From: Sphaerisporangium perillae
GTDB lineage: Bacteria; Actinomycetota; Actinomycetes; Streptosporangiales; Streptosporangiaceae
Assembly (NCBI RefSeq): GCF_023276435.1
Contig: NZ_JALLPO010000038.1
Span: 1 to 64,000, forward strand
Reading direction: 5' to 3'
Length of the DNA stretch: 64,000 bases
Made by a program: the position numbers and the translations under genes. How positions within the stretch are numbered: position 1 is the first letter of the stretch; each line of letters opens with the position of its first letter. The notes beneath the pieces were generated by a model. The model saw only the letters and a list, made by a program, of their open reading frames with translations. It did not search any database and was not told the origin of the DNA. This document shows positions 33,867 to 44,600 of this stretch, in pieces.

Positions 33867-35909
33867 CTATGACGTGGTCAGATCGTAGACCGTCGTGCCG
33901 CCGGCCGTGGTGGAGGTGAAGCGGGACTGGACCCATGCGACGATCTTCTGCGCCTGGTCGCTGCCGGTCCCGCCGCCCCGGCCTCCCATCATGCCGCCGC
34001 CGACGAAGTAGTGGATCTTTCCTTCGGCGACGTAGCGCTGGAACTGCTCCAGGGTGGGAGCGGGGTCGGTGCCGTTGAAGCCGCCGACGGCCATCACGGG
34101 CAGCCCCGTGGCCAGCTGGTATCCGGCGGCGCTGTTGGACCCGACGGCGGCGGCCACCCAGGTGTAGGAGGCGGCGTCCCTCGTCAGCAGGGCGGTGAGC
34201 TCGGCGCTCGGGGTGCTGCCGAACAGCAGGCTCATCCCCCCGCCGGGCCCGTTCCCCCGCTGCCCCCCGCCGAACGGCCCGTTCCCCGTCTGCCCCTGGC
34301 CGGCGCCGCCGTTCCCGTTCCCGCCCTGTCCCTGGCCGATGCCGGCGGGCGGGTTGCCGGGCCGCGCCTGGCCGGGGACACCGGCGGGTCGTTGCCGTCC
34401 GCCGCCGCGCATTCCGCCCGGACCCCCGCCGCCCGGGCCGAAGCCGCCGCCGGGACCGGCCGAGGGGATCGCGCCGCTGTGCGGGGTGCTCGCGGTCTGC
34501 GCCGCGTACGCGGCGGGCCCGGCGATCGAGGCGGCGACGGCGAGCGCCAGGACCAGCGTGACGGCGGGGCCCACGCGCCCCCGGATGCCGAGCAGGGCCG
34601 CCGCCGCGACCAGCCCGCCGATGAGCACGGCGTACCGGAGGGCCGGATACCAGTCCGGGACGCGGGCCAGCAGGACGTACGACCAGCACGCGGTCACGGC
34701 CACCGCCGCCGTGAGCATCCGCGGGGCGGCCGGCAGGCGACGGTTCCGCCACAGCAGCGCGGCGCCCATGCCGGTGAGGGCGGCCACGGCCGGGGCGAGC
34801 GCCACGGTGTAGTACGGGTGGATGATGCCCCGGCTGAGGCTGAAGATCACGCCGGTCACCAGCAGCCAGCCGCCCCACAGGACGAACCCCGCGCGCACCG
34901 GGTCGGTGCGGGGAGCCCTGCGGCGCAGCCACACCCCGGCGGCGAGCATCAGCAGCGCGGCGGGCAGCAGCCAGGAGATCTGGGCGCCCATCTCGCTGTC
35001 GAGCAGCCGCCCCAACCCGGCCTCCTGGTCGAGGTTGCCCAGGCCGCCGGTCTCCTCGCCGGTGAGCCGGCCGAAACCGTTGTAGCCGAGGGCCAGTTCG
35101 AGCACGCTGTTGGTCTGCGACCCGCCGATGTACGGCCGGGAGCCCGCCGGGACCAGCGCCACGGCCGCCACCCACCATCCGGCGGCGACGACCATGGCCG
35201 CGCCGGCGGCGAGGAGCTGCCGGATCCGCCGGCCCACGGGGACCGGCGCGGTCGCCAGGTAGGTCAGCGCGAACCCCGGCACCACGACGAAGGCTTGGAG
35301 CATCTTGGCGAGGAACGCGGTGCCGACGCAGGACGCGGCGAATACGAGCCAGCCGGTGCGCCCGCGCTCCTGCGCCCGCACCATCCCGTAGGCGGCCAGC
35401 GTCAGCAGCAGCACCAGCAGCGCGTCGGGATTGTCGAACCGGAACATCAGCGCCGCCACCGGCGTCAGCGCGAGCACCGCCCCGGCCAGCAGCCCCGCCC
35501 CCGGGCCGAAGTGCCGCCGCACGGTCGCGTACAGGACGGCCACGGTGGCGACGCCCATCAGCGCCTGCGGCACCAGGATGCTCCAGGGGTTCAGGCCGAA
35601 GATCCGGGCCGACAGCTCCATCGGCCACAGCGCCGCGGGGGCCTTGTCCACGGTGATGAAGTTCGCCGCATCCGAGGAGCCGAAGAAGAAGGCCTTCCAG
35701 CTCACGGTGCCCGCCTGGACCGCCGCGGAGTAGAACGGGTTGGCCCAGCCGGAGGCCCCGAGGCCCCACAGATAGAGGACCGCCGTGCCGGCCAGCAGCG
35801 CGAGGAACGCGGGCCGGGTCCATCGCGCGTCGCCGGGCCTCCTCCTGATCAGCGCCTGCCACGTCGCCGTCGAACCTTGCGGAACGGCTTCGCTGAGGGT
35901 GGTGGTCAC
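33867..35909 (-). CDS. GT39-family membrane glycosyltransferase
   Basis: A 680-aa polytopic protein of the ArnT/PMT (GT39) type that transfers a sugar from a polyprenyl-phosphate donor to an extracytoplasmic acceptor. The first loop has FITVDKAPAALWP, the usual acidic catalytic segment, followed by about twelve membrane helices. After the last helix comes a Gly/Pro-rich linker (GPGGGFGPGGGGPGGMRG and more) and an about 130-residue outer domain (YTWVAAAVGSNSAAGYQL). The linker-plus-domain tail is typical of actinobacterial YkcA/B-like members. GTG 35909 has AAAGGAC upstream; the TTG 35951 alternative has none. Confidence 0.87.
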   Translation of the reverse strand: MTTTLSEAVPQGSTATWQALIRRRPGDARWTRPAFLALLAGTAVLYLWGLGASGWANPFYSAAVQAGTVSWKAFFFGSSDAANFITVDKAPAALWPMELSARIFGLNPWSILVPQALMGVATVAVLYATVRRHFGPGAGLLAGAVLALTPVAALMFRFDNPDALLVLLLTLAAYGMVRAQERGRTGWLVFAASCVGTAFLAKMLQAFVVVPGFALTYLATAPVPVGRRIRQLLAAGAAMVVAAGWWVAAVALVPAGSRPYIGGSQTNSVLELALGYNGFGRLTGEETGGLGNLDQEAGLGRLLDSEMGAQISWLLPAALLMLAAGVWLRRRAPRTDPVRAGFVLWGGWLLVTGVIFSLSRGIIHPYYTVALAPAVAALTGMGAALLWRNRRLPAAPRMLTAAVAVTACWSYVLLARVPDWYPALRYAVLIGGLVAAAALLGIRGRVGPAVTLVLALAVAASIAGPAAYAAQTASTPHSGAIPSAGPGGGFGPGGGGPGGMRGGGRQRPAGVPGQARPGNPPAGIGQGQGGNGNGGAGQGQTGNGPFGGGQRGNGPGGGMSLLFGSTPSAELTALLTRDAASYTWVAAAVGSNSAAGYQLATGLPVMAVGGFNGTDPAPTLEQFQRYVAEGKIHYFVGGGMMGGRGGGTGSDQAQKIVAWVQSRFTSTTAGGTTVYDLTTS

Positions 35910-36004
35910 GTGGCCGTCCTTTGCCGGGTGTGCGGGGATCTGCACCGTCAAGCTAGGACGGGCCGGCTACGGCCGCCGTGAGGGGAACGTGAGAACTCTA
36001 TGAA

Positions 36005-36937
36005 TCAGTGGGTGTCCAGGGCGCTGCGCGGGGATGCCGGGAGCGCCATGCGGGCGGCGCCGACCAGGCCGGCGTCCCGGCCGAGCGCCGCGGGTGTGAC
36101 CCGCAGCCGCCGGACGAACGCGAGGCCGGCCCGCTCGGCGACCGCGCGGCGCAGCGGCGCGAACAGCACCTCGCCCGCGGCGGCGACCCCGCCCCCGACG
36201 ACGACCTGGTCGAGGTCGCAGATGGCGGCCACGGAGAGGATCGCTCCGGCGAGCGCCCCGGCCGCCCGTTCGAAGGCGGCGCGGGCGACCCGATCGCCCG
36301 CGGCGGCGGCCCCCGCGAGGTCGCGGGCATCGGCGCCGCGCCATCCCTGCTCGGTGGCCCAGCGGACCATCGAGGGGCCGCTCGCGATGGTCTCGACGCA
36401 TCCGGTGGCGCCGCAGGGGCAGGGCGAGCCGCCGGGGTCCACCACGATGTGACCGATGTGCCCGGCGTTCCCGGTGGGCCCGATGTACGGGGCGCCGCCC
36501 AGGACGAGCCCGCCGCCGATGCCGGTGGAGACGACGATGCCCAGCATGGTCTCGGCCTCCCGCCCGGCGCCGCGCCAGTGCTCGCCCACGGCCGCCGCCA
36601 CGGCGTCCCCGACGAGGTGGCAGCGGGCTCCGGGCACGGCGTCGGCCACGCGCGCGAGGATCGGGAACTGCCGCCAGGCGGGGATGTTAACCGGGCTGAC
36701 CGTCCCCGCGAGGAGGTCGAGCGGCCCGGCGGAGGCCACGCCGACCGCCAGCGGCGGGGCGTCGCCGGCCACCTCCCGGAGCAGGCCGGTCAGGGCGTCG
36801 CTCACGATGCCCGGCCGGCCCGGCGGTGCGGCCGGGGTGGGGACCTCGCGGCGGCGCAGCACCGAGCCGTCCTTGCCGATCAGGGCGGCGGCCAGCTTGG
36901 TGCCACCGATGTCGGCGGCGAGCACGTGCGAAGACAT
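36005..36937 (-). CDS. ROK-family sugar kinase
   Basis: A 310-aa ROK kinase (glucokinase, GlcNAc or mannose kinase type). It shows the N-terminal phosphate-binding ADIGGTKLAAALI, the STGIGGGLV loop, the ROK zinc-binding CPCGATGCVETIASGP and the VVVGGGVAAAG region. It is on the same strand as the ROK regulator upstream and opposite to the mannosidase/ABC operon, so it may phosphorylate the sugar released there. Specific substrate cannot be told from sequence. Confidence 0.9.
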   Translation of the reverse strand: MSSHVLAADIGGTKLAAALIGKDGSVLRRREVPTPAAPPGRPGIVSDALTGLLREVAGDAPPLAVGVASAGPLDLLAGTVSPVNIPAWRQFPILARVADAVPGARCHLVGDAVAAAVGEHWRGAGREAETMLGIVVSTGIGGGLVLGGAPYIGPTGNAGHIGHIVVDPGGSPCPCGATGCVETIASGPSMVRWATEQGWRGADARDLAGAAAAGDRVARAAFERAAGALAGAILSVAAICDLDQVVVGGGVAAAGEVLFAPLRRAVAERAGLAFVRRLRVTPAALGRDAGLVGAARMALPASPRSALDTH

Positions 36938-37052
36938 GGGCTCCTCGTTGCACGGGGGAGGGAGATCGGGGCTCGCGACGCCGGGGGACCGGCGCCACGG
37001 GGTCGGGGCAACACGATGTCACAGCGCGTCACAGTGCCTGAGGTCGGGGGCG

Positions 37053-38318
37053 TCACGAGGTGAGCAGGGTGCCGAGACGGGGAGCGTAGGTGGCGTGGAA
37101 GACCAGCGACGCCGCGCCGATCGCGGCGGCGTCGGCGGCGATGGGGGAGGTCTCGACGTGCACCTGGTGCAGGCGGCGGGCCAGGGGACGGCTCGCCACG
37201 GCCTCGGCGATGACCTGGTGGTAGATGTGGCCGACCTTGTGCATGGCGGGCCCGCCGAGCACCAGCAGGTCGATGTCGAGCATGTTGACGATGCTCACGG
37301 CGGCGTCGGCGAGCCGGGCGGCGACCATGTCGATCACCTCGCGGGCGAGGGGATCGCCCTCGGCGGCGGCCGCGCAGATGGCGGCGTGGTCGGGACCTCC
37401 AGGGCCGCCGGCCGGGTCGGCGCCGGGGTCCTTCTCGGGACCGTTCCCCGGGCCGGCGGCGAGCATGCTCCCGGCGCCCTCGGCGAGGCGGGTGCGCACG
37501 GCCGCCTCGATGGCGCTCGGGCAGCAGATCGCCTCGACGCAGCCGCGGTTGCCGCAGTAGCAGTCGGGCCCGTCGGGCATCACGGTGATGTGGCCGAACT
37601 CGGCGGCGTTGAGCGATCTGCCGCGGTAGATCTGGTTGTCCAGGAACAGGCCGCCGCCGATGCCGGTGCCGAGGTACAGGTAGGCGAAGCTGGCCGTGGC
37701 GCGGGCGAGGCCGGCCCACCGCTCGCCGATGGCCGCCGCCGCGGCGTCGTTGTCGAAGGTCACCGGGAAGCCGGTGTGCTCCTCCAGCAGGCGCTTGATC
37801 GGCACCTGGTCCCATCCGCTGAGGCGCGGCGGGAAGTTCATGACGCCGTCGGCGTCGAGCGGGCCGGGGCAGGCCAGGCCGATGCCGAGGACCTTGTGGT
37901 CGGGCACGCCCGCATGCCTCAGCATGTCGCGGGCCGTGCGGGCCATCTGGCGGATGACCTCCTCGGGCGACAGGCCGGGGCGTACGTCAGTGTGGAGCAC
38001 GGTGACCGGTTGCCCCGCGAGGTCGGCCAGGACGTAGGAGATCTCGCCGGGGTCGAAGTGGATGCCGACGGCGTATCCGGCGGCGGGGTCGACCCGCAGG
38101 ATGGTACGGGGCTTGCCGCCGCTGGAGGGGAGCGATCCGTCCTCGACCACCAGCCCTTCCTCCAGGAGCTTGCGGACGATGACCGAGACGGTCTGGGCGG
38201 TGAGCCCGGCGTGCTTGGCGATCTGGACGCGGCTGATGCCGTCCGAGACCTGGATCGCCTCGAGGACGACGGCACGGTTGTAGCTGCCTACTTTCGGCAG
38301 GTTTGTGCCCATCCGCAT
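37053..38318 (-). CDS. ROK-family transcriptional repressor
   Basis: A 421-aa NagC/XylR-type regulator. The N-terminal winged helix is VQIAKHAGLTAQTVSVIVRK, and the sugar-binding ROK domain follows (LGTGIGGGLFLD, the zinc motif CYCGNRGCVEAI). An about 30-residue Gly/Pro insertion (GPGNGPEKDPGADPAGGPGG) follows the zinc region. It is divergent from the ABC sugar operon, whose promoter holds a repeated GACTTA element, so it probably represses that operon until its sugar is present. ATG 38318 has GGGAG upstream; ATG 38312 is possible. Confidence 0.9.
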   Translation of the reverse strand: MRMGTNLPKVGSYNRAVVLEAIQVSDGISRVQIAKHAGLTAQTVSVIVRKLLEEGLVVEDGSLPSSGGKPRTILRVDPAAGYAVGIHFDPGEISYVLADLAGQPVTVLHTDVRPGLSPEEVIRQMARTARDMLRHAGVPDHKVLGIGLACPGPLDADGVMNFPPRLSGWDQVPIKRLLEEHTGFPVTFDNDAAAAAIGERWAGLARATASFAYLYLGTGIGGGLFLDNQIYRGRSLNAAEFGHITVMPDGPDCYCGNRGCVEAICCPSAIEAAVRTRLAEGAGSMLAAGPGNGPEKDPGADPAGGPGGPDHAAICAAAAEGDPLAREVIDMVAARLADAAVSIVNMLDIDLLVLGGPAMHKVGHIYHQVIAEAVASRPLARRLHQVHVETSPIAADAAAIGAASLVFHATYAPRLGTLLTS

Positions 38319-38369
38319 GTATGACTCCCGGCGTCCTCGATGTCCTCAGGCAATATCGCATAGCCCGTT

Positions 38370-38393
38370 GACTTAGTAAATCAAAAAGACTTA
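38370..38393. promoter_or_regulatory. Candidate ROK operator / promoter
   Basis: GACTTA at 38370-38375 and again at 38388-38393 (18-bp spacing) within an AT-rich patch; the first is part of TTGACT. The patch lies between the divergent repressor and the binding-protein gene, where the surrounding DNA is far more GC-rich. Confidence 0.55.
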
Positions 38394-38510
38394 AGTTCTC
38401 GTCACCGAAGGAAACACGGCCGAAACACGGTCGGCCGACCGCTCCGGTGCGGGGATCGGGGCCCGGCGCAGCGTCCCTGTGGTCGGCCGCACGGCCGGAG
38501 AAGGAGTCCG

Positions 38511-39881
38511 ATGAGACGAGCGATGGTTGCCTCGATACTGGCGGTCGCGGTTGCGGCCGCAGCCGGCGCATGTGGTGGGGACAGCGCCGAAAAGGGTGCA
38601 AGCGGGGCCAAGGAGATCGAGGTCCTGTACAAGGTGGAGCCCACCTGGCCGCACCTGGAGAAGATGCTCAAGCAGGCCAAGACGCAGTACGAGGCCGCGC
38701 ACAAGGGCGTCACCATCAAGCTGACCGCGGTGCAGGGCGGCAACGAGGTCTACTACACCAAGCTGGCCCTGCTGAACCGCTCCGCCGACTCGGCCCCCGA
38801 CGTGTACCTCCACGACACCTTCCAGGTCAACGCCGACGTCGCCGCCGGCAAGCTGGCCCCGCTCGATGACTACCTGAAGACCTGGCCCGACTGGAGCTCG
38901 CAGTACTCCGAGGCGGTCCAGCAAGCCGCCAAGGGCCCCGACGGCAAGATCTACGGTGTCCCGATCAGCACCGACACCCGTGGTCTCTGGTACAACAAGG
39001 ACGTCTTCGCCAAGGCCGGCATCCAGGTGCCCTGGGAGCCCAAGACGTGGGCCGACGTGCTGACCGCCGCCCGCGCCATCAAGCAGAAGGTCCCCGGCGT
39101 CCAGCCGTTCAACATGTACTCCACCAAACCGCTCGGCGAGGCCGCCACCATGCAGGGCTTCGAGATGCTCCTGTACGGCGCCTCCGGCGGCACCCTGTAC
39201 GACGAGACGCAGAAGAAGTGGGTCGCCGGCGGCAAGGCCTTCACCGACTCGCTCGCCTTCATCAACACCATCTACCGCGAGGGCCTCGGACCCAAGCCGG
39301 CCGACGCGTTCGACCCCAAGCTCGGCGATAAGGTCGGCAACTGGTTCGCCGCCGGGAAGCTCGGCATCGGCCTCGACGGGGCGTGGGCCTCCGCCTCCTG
39401 GAAGCCTGGCACCGCCGTCAAGCCCTGGCCGGAGTGGACCGAGAAGATGGGCTGGACCAAGATGCCGACCCAGAACGGCGAGGCGCCGGGTGCGGTCAGC
39501 ATGTCCGGCGGCTGGGTCATGGCGATGAGCTCCTACGCCAAGGACAAGAAGGACGCGTTCGACTTCATCACCATCGCCACCAACAAGGAGAACACGCTCC
39601 TCTACTCGCTCGGGAGCGGCGACCTCGCTCCCCGCAAGGACGTCGCGGCCGATCCCCAGTACACCGCCGGCAACCCGAGCGTGAAGTTCTGGACCGACCT
39701 GGCCTCGGTCACCCACTACCGCCCGGCCTACGAGGTGTACCCGAAGGTGTCGGCCGAAGTGCAGAAGGCCATGGAGGCGATGACCACCGGGTCCAAGGCC
39801 CCCGACGCCGCGGCCAAGGAGTACGCCGACGCGCTGCCCGGCGTCGTCGGCGGGCCGGACAAGGTGCTCGCCGGCTCATGA
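38511..39881 (+). CDS. Sugar-binding lipoprotein of an ABC importer
   Basis: A 456-aa extracellular solute-binding protein (family 1). The signal peptide MVASILAVAVAAAAGACGG ends in a lipobox (AGAC), so the protein is lipid-anchored outside the membrane. The mature part has typical features such as VYLHDTFQVNADVAAGKLAP and LWYNKDVFAKAGIQVPWEP. AAGGAG precedes ATG 38511. It is the first gene of an operon with two permeases, an alpha-mannosidase and a parvulin-like protein, so a mannose-containing oligosaccharide is the likely ligand. The ATPase must be a shared MsiK-type protein encoded elsewhere. Confidence 0.93.
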   Translation: MRRAMVASILAVAVAAAAGACGGDSAEKGASGAKEIEVLYKVEPTWPHLEKMLKQAKTQYEAAHKGVTIKLTAVQGGNEVYYTKLALLNRSADSAPDVYLHDTFQVNADVAAGKLAPLDDYLKTWPDWSSQYSEAVQQAAKGPDGKIYGVPISTDTRGLWYNKDVFAKAGIQVPWEPKTWADVLTAARAIKQKVPGVQPFNMYSTKPLGEAATMQGFEMLLYGASGGTLYDETQKKWVAGGKAFTDSLAFINTIYREGLGPKPADAFDPKLGDKVGNWFAAGKLGIGLDGAWASASWKPGTAVKPWPEWTEKMGWTKMPTQNGEAPGAVSMSGGWVMAMSSYAKDKKDAFDFITIATNKENTLLYSLGSGDLAPRKDVAADPQYTAGNPSVKFWTDLASVTHYRPAYEVYPKVSAEVQKAMEAMTTGSKAPDAAAKEYADALPGVVGGPDKVLAGS

Positions 39882-40807
39882 CCTCCGCCACCGTGACGTC
39901 GCCGCGGCCGGCCGGTTCCCTCGACCGGAGGGAGCCGGACCGGCCGGTCGGCGGGGCCCTGCGCCGGCTGCTGCCGTTGTTCCCCGCGCTGGTCCTGCTG
40001 GTGGTCTTCATGGCCGGGCCCATCCTGTGGAGCGTCTACATCGCCTTCACCAACGAGACGCTGACCGGCGCGGCGTCGGTGAACTCGCGATTCGTGGGTC
40101 TGGGCAACTTCGTCAAGATGTTCGGCGACGAGGACTTCCGCAACTCTTTCCTGCTCACGTTCATCTTCGTGATCGGCTCGGCGGTCATCGGGCAGAACAC
40201 GCTCGGCCTGGTCATCGCGCTGCTCCAGCGCGGGCGCGCCCGGGCGGTCCGGAGCGTGGTGAACGGCGTCGTCATCGCGGCATGGGTGGTGCCCGAGGTG
40301 GTCGCGGCGGCGTGCTGGTACTCGTTCCTGGCCGAGGAGGGCACGCTGAACGAGGTGCTCGCGGGCCTTGGATTCTCGCAGGACTGGCTGTACTCCGCGC
40401 CGATGATCGCCATCATCCTCGCCAACGTCTGGCGCGGCACCGCGTTCTCGATGCTCGTCTACTCGGCGGCGCTCTCCGACGTCCCCGCCGACCTGCTGGA
40501 GGCGGCGTCGGTGGACGGCGCGAGCGGCTGGAGCCGGCTGGTGCACATCACCCTCCCGCTCATCCGCCGCTCGATCATGTCGAACCTCATGCTGATCACG
40601 CTCCAGACGCTGGCGAGCTTCGGCCTGATCTACGCCCTCACCGGTGGCGGGCCCGGCACGGCCAGCCAGACCACGCCGCTGTACATGTACGAGCAGGCGT
40701 TCCGCTACTTCGAGATCGGGTACGGCAGCGCGATGGCACTGGTGATGCTCGTCATCGGCGCCCTGTTCTCCATGGTCTACCTGCGCCTGATCAAGGCGGA
40801 CGCGTGA
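39878..40807 (+). CDS. Sugar ABC permease (MalF type)
   Basis: A 309-aa inner-membrane permease with six helices and the EAA loop VPADLLEAASVDGASGWSRL. The ATG overlaps the stop of the binding-protein gene (ATGA). The late motif LTGGGPGTASQTTPLYMYEQ is standard for sugar permeases of this group. It forms the channel with the next gene's product. Confidence 0.93.
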   Translation: MTSATVTSPRPAGSLDRREPDRPVGGALRRLLPLFPALVLLVVFMAGPILWSVYIAFTNETLTGAASVNSRFVGLGNFVKMFGDEDFRNSFLLTFIFVIGSAVIGQNTLGLVIALLQRGRARAVRSVVNGVVIAAWVVPEVVAAACWYSFLAEEGTLNEVLAGLGFSQDWLYSAPMIAIILANVWRGTAFSMLVYSAALSDVPADLLEAASVDGASGWSRLVHITLPLIRRSIMSNLMLITLQTLASFGLIYALTGGGPGTASQTTPLYMYEQAFRYFEIGYGSAMALVMLVIGALFSMVYLRLIKADA

Positions 40808-40856
40808 TGGCCCCGGTGTCCGTCCCCGCCCGCCCGCGAGCCCGGCAGGAGCGCCC

Positions 40857-41678
40857 ATGACCCGCCTGGCAGCCCGCACGGCGGCGCTGGTGTCGCTCGC
40901 CGTGATCACCATCGCCTTCGTCGGCCCGTTCCTCTGGGTGCTGCTCGCCTCGCTCCAGCCGGACGCCAACCTCACGGCCAAGCCGACCTTCGAGTTCTCG
41001 CTGCGGAACTTCGGCGCCGTGCTGACCTGGGACATCATCTACCGGCCGGTCCTGAACTCGATCGTCATCTCCGGCGCCACCGCGCTGCTCACCGTGGTGG
41101 TCTCCGGTCTCGCGGCCTACCCGCTCTCCCGCTACAAGCTGCGCTTCAAGCGGCACTTCATGCTGACGCTGCTGTTCACCACCGGTCTCCCCGTGACGGC
41201 GATCATGGTTCCGGTCTACTCCATGTTCTTCCGGTTCAACCTGTACGGGTCGATTCCCGCCATGGTGCTGTTCCTGACGGCCAGTTCGCTGCCGTTCGCC
41301 ATCTGGATGATGAAGAACTTCATGGACAGCGTGCCGGTCAGCCTGGAGGAGGCCGCCTGGGTCGACGGCGCCGGGTGGGTGCAGTCGCTGGCGCGGGTCG
41401 TCGGGCCGCTCATGGCGCCCGGCATCGCCGTCGTCGCGATCTTCGTGTTCGTCGGCCAGTGGGGGAACTTCTTCGTCCCCTTCGTCCTGCTGGACACGCC
41501 GGAGAAGCAGCCGGCGGCGGTCACCATCTACACCTTCTTCTCGCAGTACGGCCAGGTCGCCTACGGGGAGCTCGCCGCCTTCTCTGTCATCTACACGGCC
41601 CCGGCCGTGGTGCTCTATGTCGCCGTGAACAAATACCTCGCCGGTTCGTTCAGCTTCGCCGGATCAGTGAAGGGTTGA
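40857..41678 (+). CDS. Sugar ABC permease (MalG type)
   Basis: A 273-aa permease with six helices and the EAA loop VPVSLEEAAWVDGAGWVQS. It follows the MalF-type permease after 49 nt; an ATG overlapping the previous stop at 40807 is out of frame, so 40857 is used. The mannosidase start lies 3 nt after its stop, showing tight coupling. Confidence 0.93.
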   Translation: MTRLAARTAALVSLAVITIAFVGPFLWVLLASLQPDANLTAKPTFEFSLRNFGAVLTWDIIYRPVLNSIVISGATALLTVVVSGLAAYPLSRYKLRFKRHFMLTLLFTTGLPVTAIMVPVYSMFFRFNLYGSIPAMVLFLTASSLPFAIWMMKNFMDSVPVSLEEAAWVDGAGWVQSLARVVGPLMAPGIAVVAIFVFVGQWGNFFVPFVLLDTPEKQPAAVTIYTFFSQYGQVAYGELAAFSVIYTAPAVVLYVAVNKYLAGSFSFAGSVKG

Positions 41679-41681
41679 CCC

Positions 41682-44600
41682 TTGCGTATCACCAGCGTCG
41701 AATCCACTGAGCTCTTCGTCGAGGCCGGGCAGGTCGTCCGCGTCCATGTCGAAGGGCCTCCGGGTGAGATCGAGGTCCGCGTCACCGGCCCCGGCGTGGC
41801 CGGCGTGACCCGCACGGGCGGGCGCCCGGCGGAGGTCGCAGTGTCCACGGACGCCGCCCCGGGCGCGCGCGTCCCCATCGAGGTGACGGTCTCCGGCGCG
41901 GACGGCCCCGGGGAAGCCGTGGCCGGCGAGCTGGTGGTGGCCGAGCCCGGCTGGACGGTGTGGATGGTGCCCCACTTCCACTACGACCCGGTCTGGTGGA
42001 ACACCCAGGCCGCCTACACCACCACCTGGGACGCCGCCGGCGCGGTCGCCCAGGAGTTCCGCGGCGACCGGCAGAACGCCGGGTTCGACCTGATGCGCGA
42101 GCACCTGGAGACCGCGCGGCGCGATCCCGACTACAAGTTCGTGCTCGCCGAGGTCGACTACCTCAAGCCCTACTGGGACGCCCACCCCGAGGACCGCGAC
42201 CACCTGCGCCGGCTGCTCGCCGAGGGCCGCGTCGAGCTGATGGGCGGCACCTACAACGAGCCCAACACCAACCTCACCTCGGCCGAGTCGACCATCCGCA
42301 ACATCGTCTACGGGGTCGGCTTCCAGCGCGACATAGTGGGCGGCGACCCCGCCACGGCCTGGCAGCTCGACGTCTTCGGGCACGACCCGCAGTTCCCCGG
42401 GCTGATCGCCGAGGCCGGGCTCACCTCCAGCTCCTGGGCCCGCGGCCCGCACCACCAGTGGGGCCCGATGCTCACCGGGCGCGACCGCGAACGCGACGGC
42501 TGGGGCGACCCGTCCACCATGCAGTTCCCCGCCGAGTTCGAGTGGCTGTCGCCGTCCGGCAAGGGGGTGCTCACCCACTACATGCCCGCCCATTACAGCG
42601 CGGGATGGTGGCTGGACTCCTCCGCCGACCTCGCCACCGCCGAGGAGGCGGTGTACGCGCTGTTCCTCCAGCTCAAGAAGGTCGCGGCCACGCGCAACCT
42701 GCTGCTGCCCATGGGCACCGACTACTCGCCGCCGAACAAGTGGGTCACCGAGATCCACCGCGACTGGAACGCCCGCTACGTCTCGCCGAGGTTCGTCATC
42801 GGGCTGCCCAAGGAGTTCTTCGCGGCCGTGCGCTCCTCGCTCGCCGAGTCGCTCACCGAGGCCTCGCCGCAGACCCGTGACATGAACCCGGTCTACACCG
42901 GCAAGGACGTCTCCTTCATCGACACCAAGCAGGCCCAGCGGTCCGCCGAGTCGCTGGTCGCCGACGCCGAGAAGTTCGCCACCCTCGCCGCCGTCACCAC
43001 CGGCGCCCGCTACCCGCACGCCGCCCTGGACAAGGCGTGGCGGCAGCTGGTCTACGGCGCGCACCACGACGCGATCACCGGCTCGGAGTCCGACCAGGTG
43101 TACCTCGATCTGCTCACCGGCTGGCGCGAGGCCCACGACGTCGGCCAGGGCGTGCTCGCCGCCTCGCTCGGCGAGCTGACCGCCCGCGTCGACACCCGGG
43201 GCGAGGGCACCGCCGTGGTCGTGTGGAACCCCTCGTCGTGGGCGCGCACCGACCTGGTCCGCGTGCGGCTCGAGCTGCCCGCGCCCGGCGCGTACGGCGT
43301 CCGCGTCAGCGACCCCGAGGCGGGCGAGCTGCCCGTGCTGCTGGAGAACCCCGAGCACCACGAGGACGGCGGGCTCGCCGCCGTCGACGTGGTCGTGCTC
43401 GCGCGGGACGTGCCGTCCCTGGGCTGCCGCACCCTGCGGGCCGAGCCGGTCGCCGAGGCGGCCCCGCTCGGCTGGACCGCCCGCGACGGGCACGCCATCT
43501 CCACCGCCGCCCACCTCGTCGAGGTCGACCCGGCCCGCGGCGGCTGCGTGTCCCGGTTCTACGACGTCGCCCGCGACCGCGAGCTGCTCCAGCCCGGCCG
43601 CGTCGGCAACGAGCTGGTCGTGTACGACGAGTACTCCGCGCACCCGGAGTTCCACGAGGGCCCCTGGCACCTGGTGCCCAAGGGCACCACCACCGGCTCG
43701 GCCGAGCGGCCCGCCACGTCGGTCACCACCGAGACGTGCGCCCTCGCCGAGCGCGTCACCGTCACCGGCCGCGTCGGCCCGGCCTCCTACACCCAGCAGA
43801 TCACCCTGTGGCACGGCCTCGACCGCGTCGACTGCGTCACCCACCTCGACGAGTTCGAGGGGACCGACCAGCTCGTCCGGCTGCGCTGGCCCGCCCGCGT
43901 CCCCGGCGCCCTGCCGGTCAGCGAGGTCGGCGACGCCGTGGTCGGCCGGGGCTTCGGCCTGATCGACGTCGACTCCGGGGAGCACCCCTGGACGCTCGAC
44001 AACCCCGCCGGCGCGTGGTTCGCGCTCTCCTCCACCGCGCGGGTCGCCCTGACCGCCGAGGACGGCACGCCGATCGGCGCCCGGGCCATCGGCATCGCCG
44101 AGATCATCGGAGGCGAGCCGCGCGAGCTGGCCGTGGCGCTCGTCCGCAAGGGCGTCACCGCCACCTGCTCCAGCGCCCCCGGCCCCCGGTACGGCGACCT
44201 CAGCGTCGACTCCAACCTGCCCGACGTCCGGGTCGCGCTCGGCACGCCCGAGGAGAACCCGTTCGTGGCCCAGGTGCTCGAGGCCGCCGACCCCGCGTAC
44301 GCCGCGCTGCTGCGCGCGCGCCTGGCGGCCGGCGGCCGGGCCCGCGTCTGGGTCCCCGCCGCCGAGCCCCTGGAGAAGGTGTGGGTGCCGAGCGCCGACC
44401 TCACCGGGCCGCGCGCGCTCCCCGTGCTGATCGTCGCGGGGGAGGGCGCCACCGAGGAGCTCGCCGCCGACCTGGACGACGCCGTCATCGAAGTCACCCA
44501 GCCCGCCGAGCTGGCCGCCCTCACCGAGCCCGCGCTGGACGACTACACCGTCGGCGTGGTCAACCGGGGCATCCCGGGCTTCGCCGTCGACGCGAGCGGC

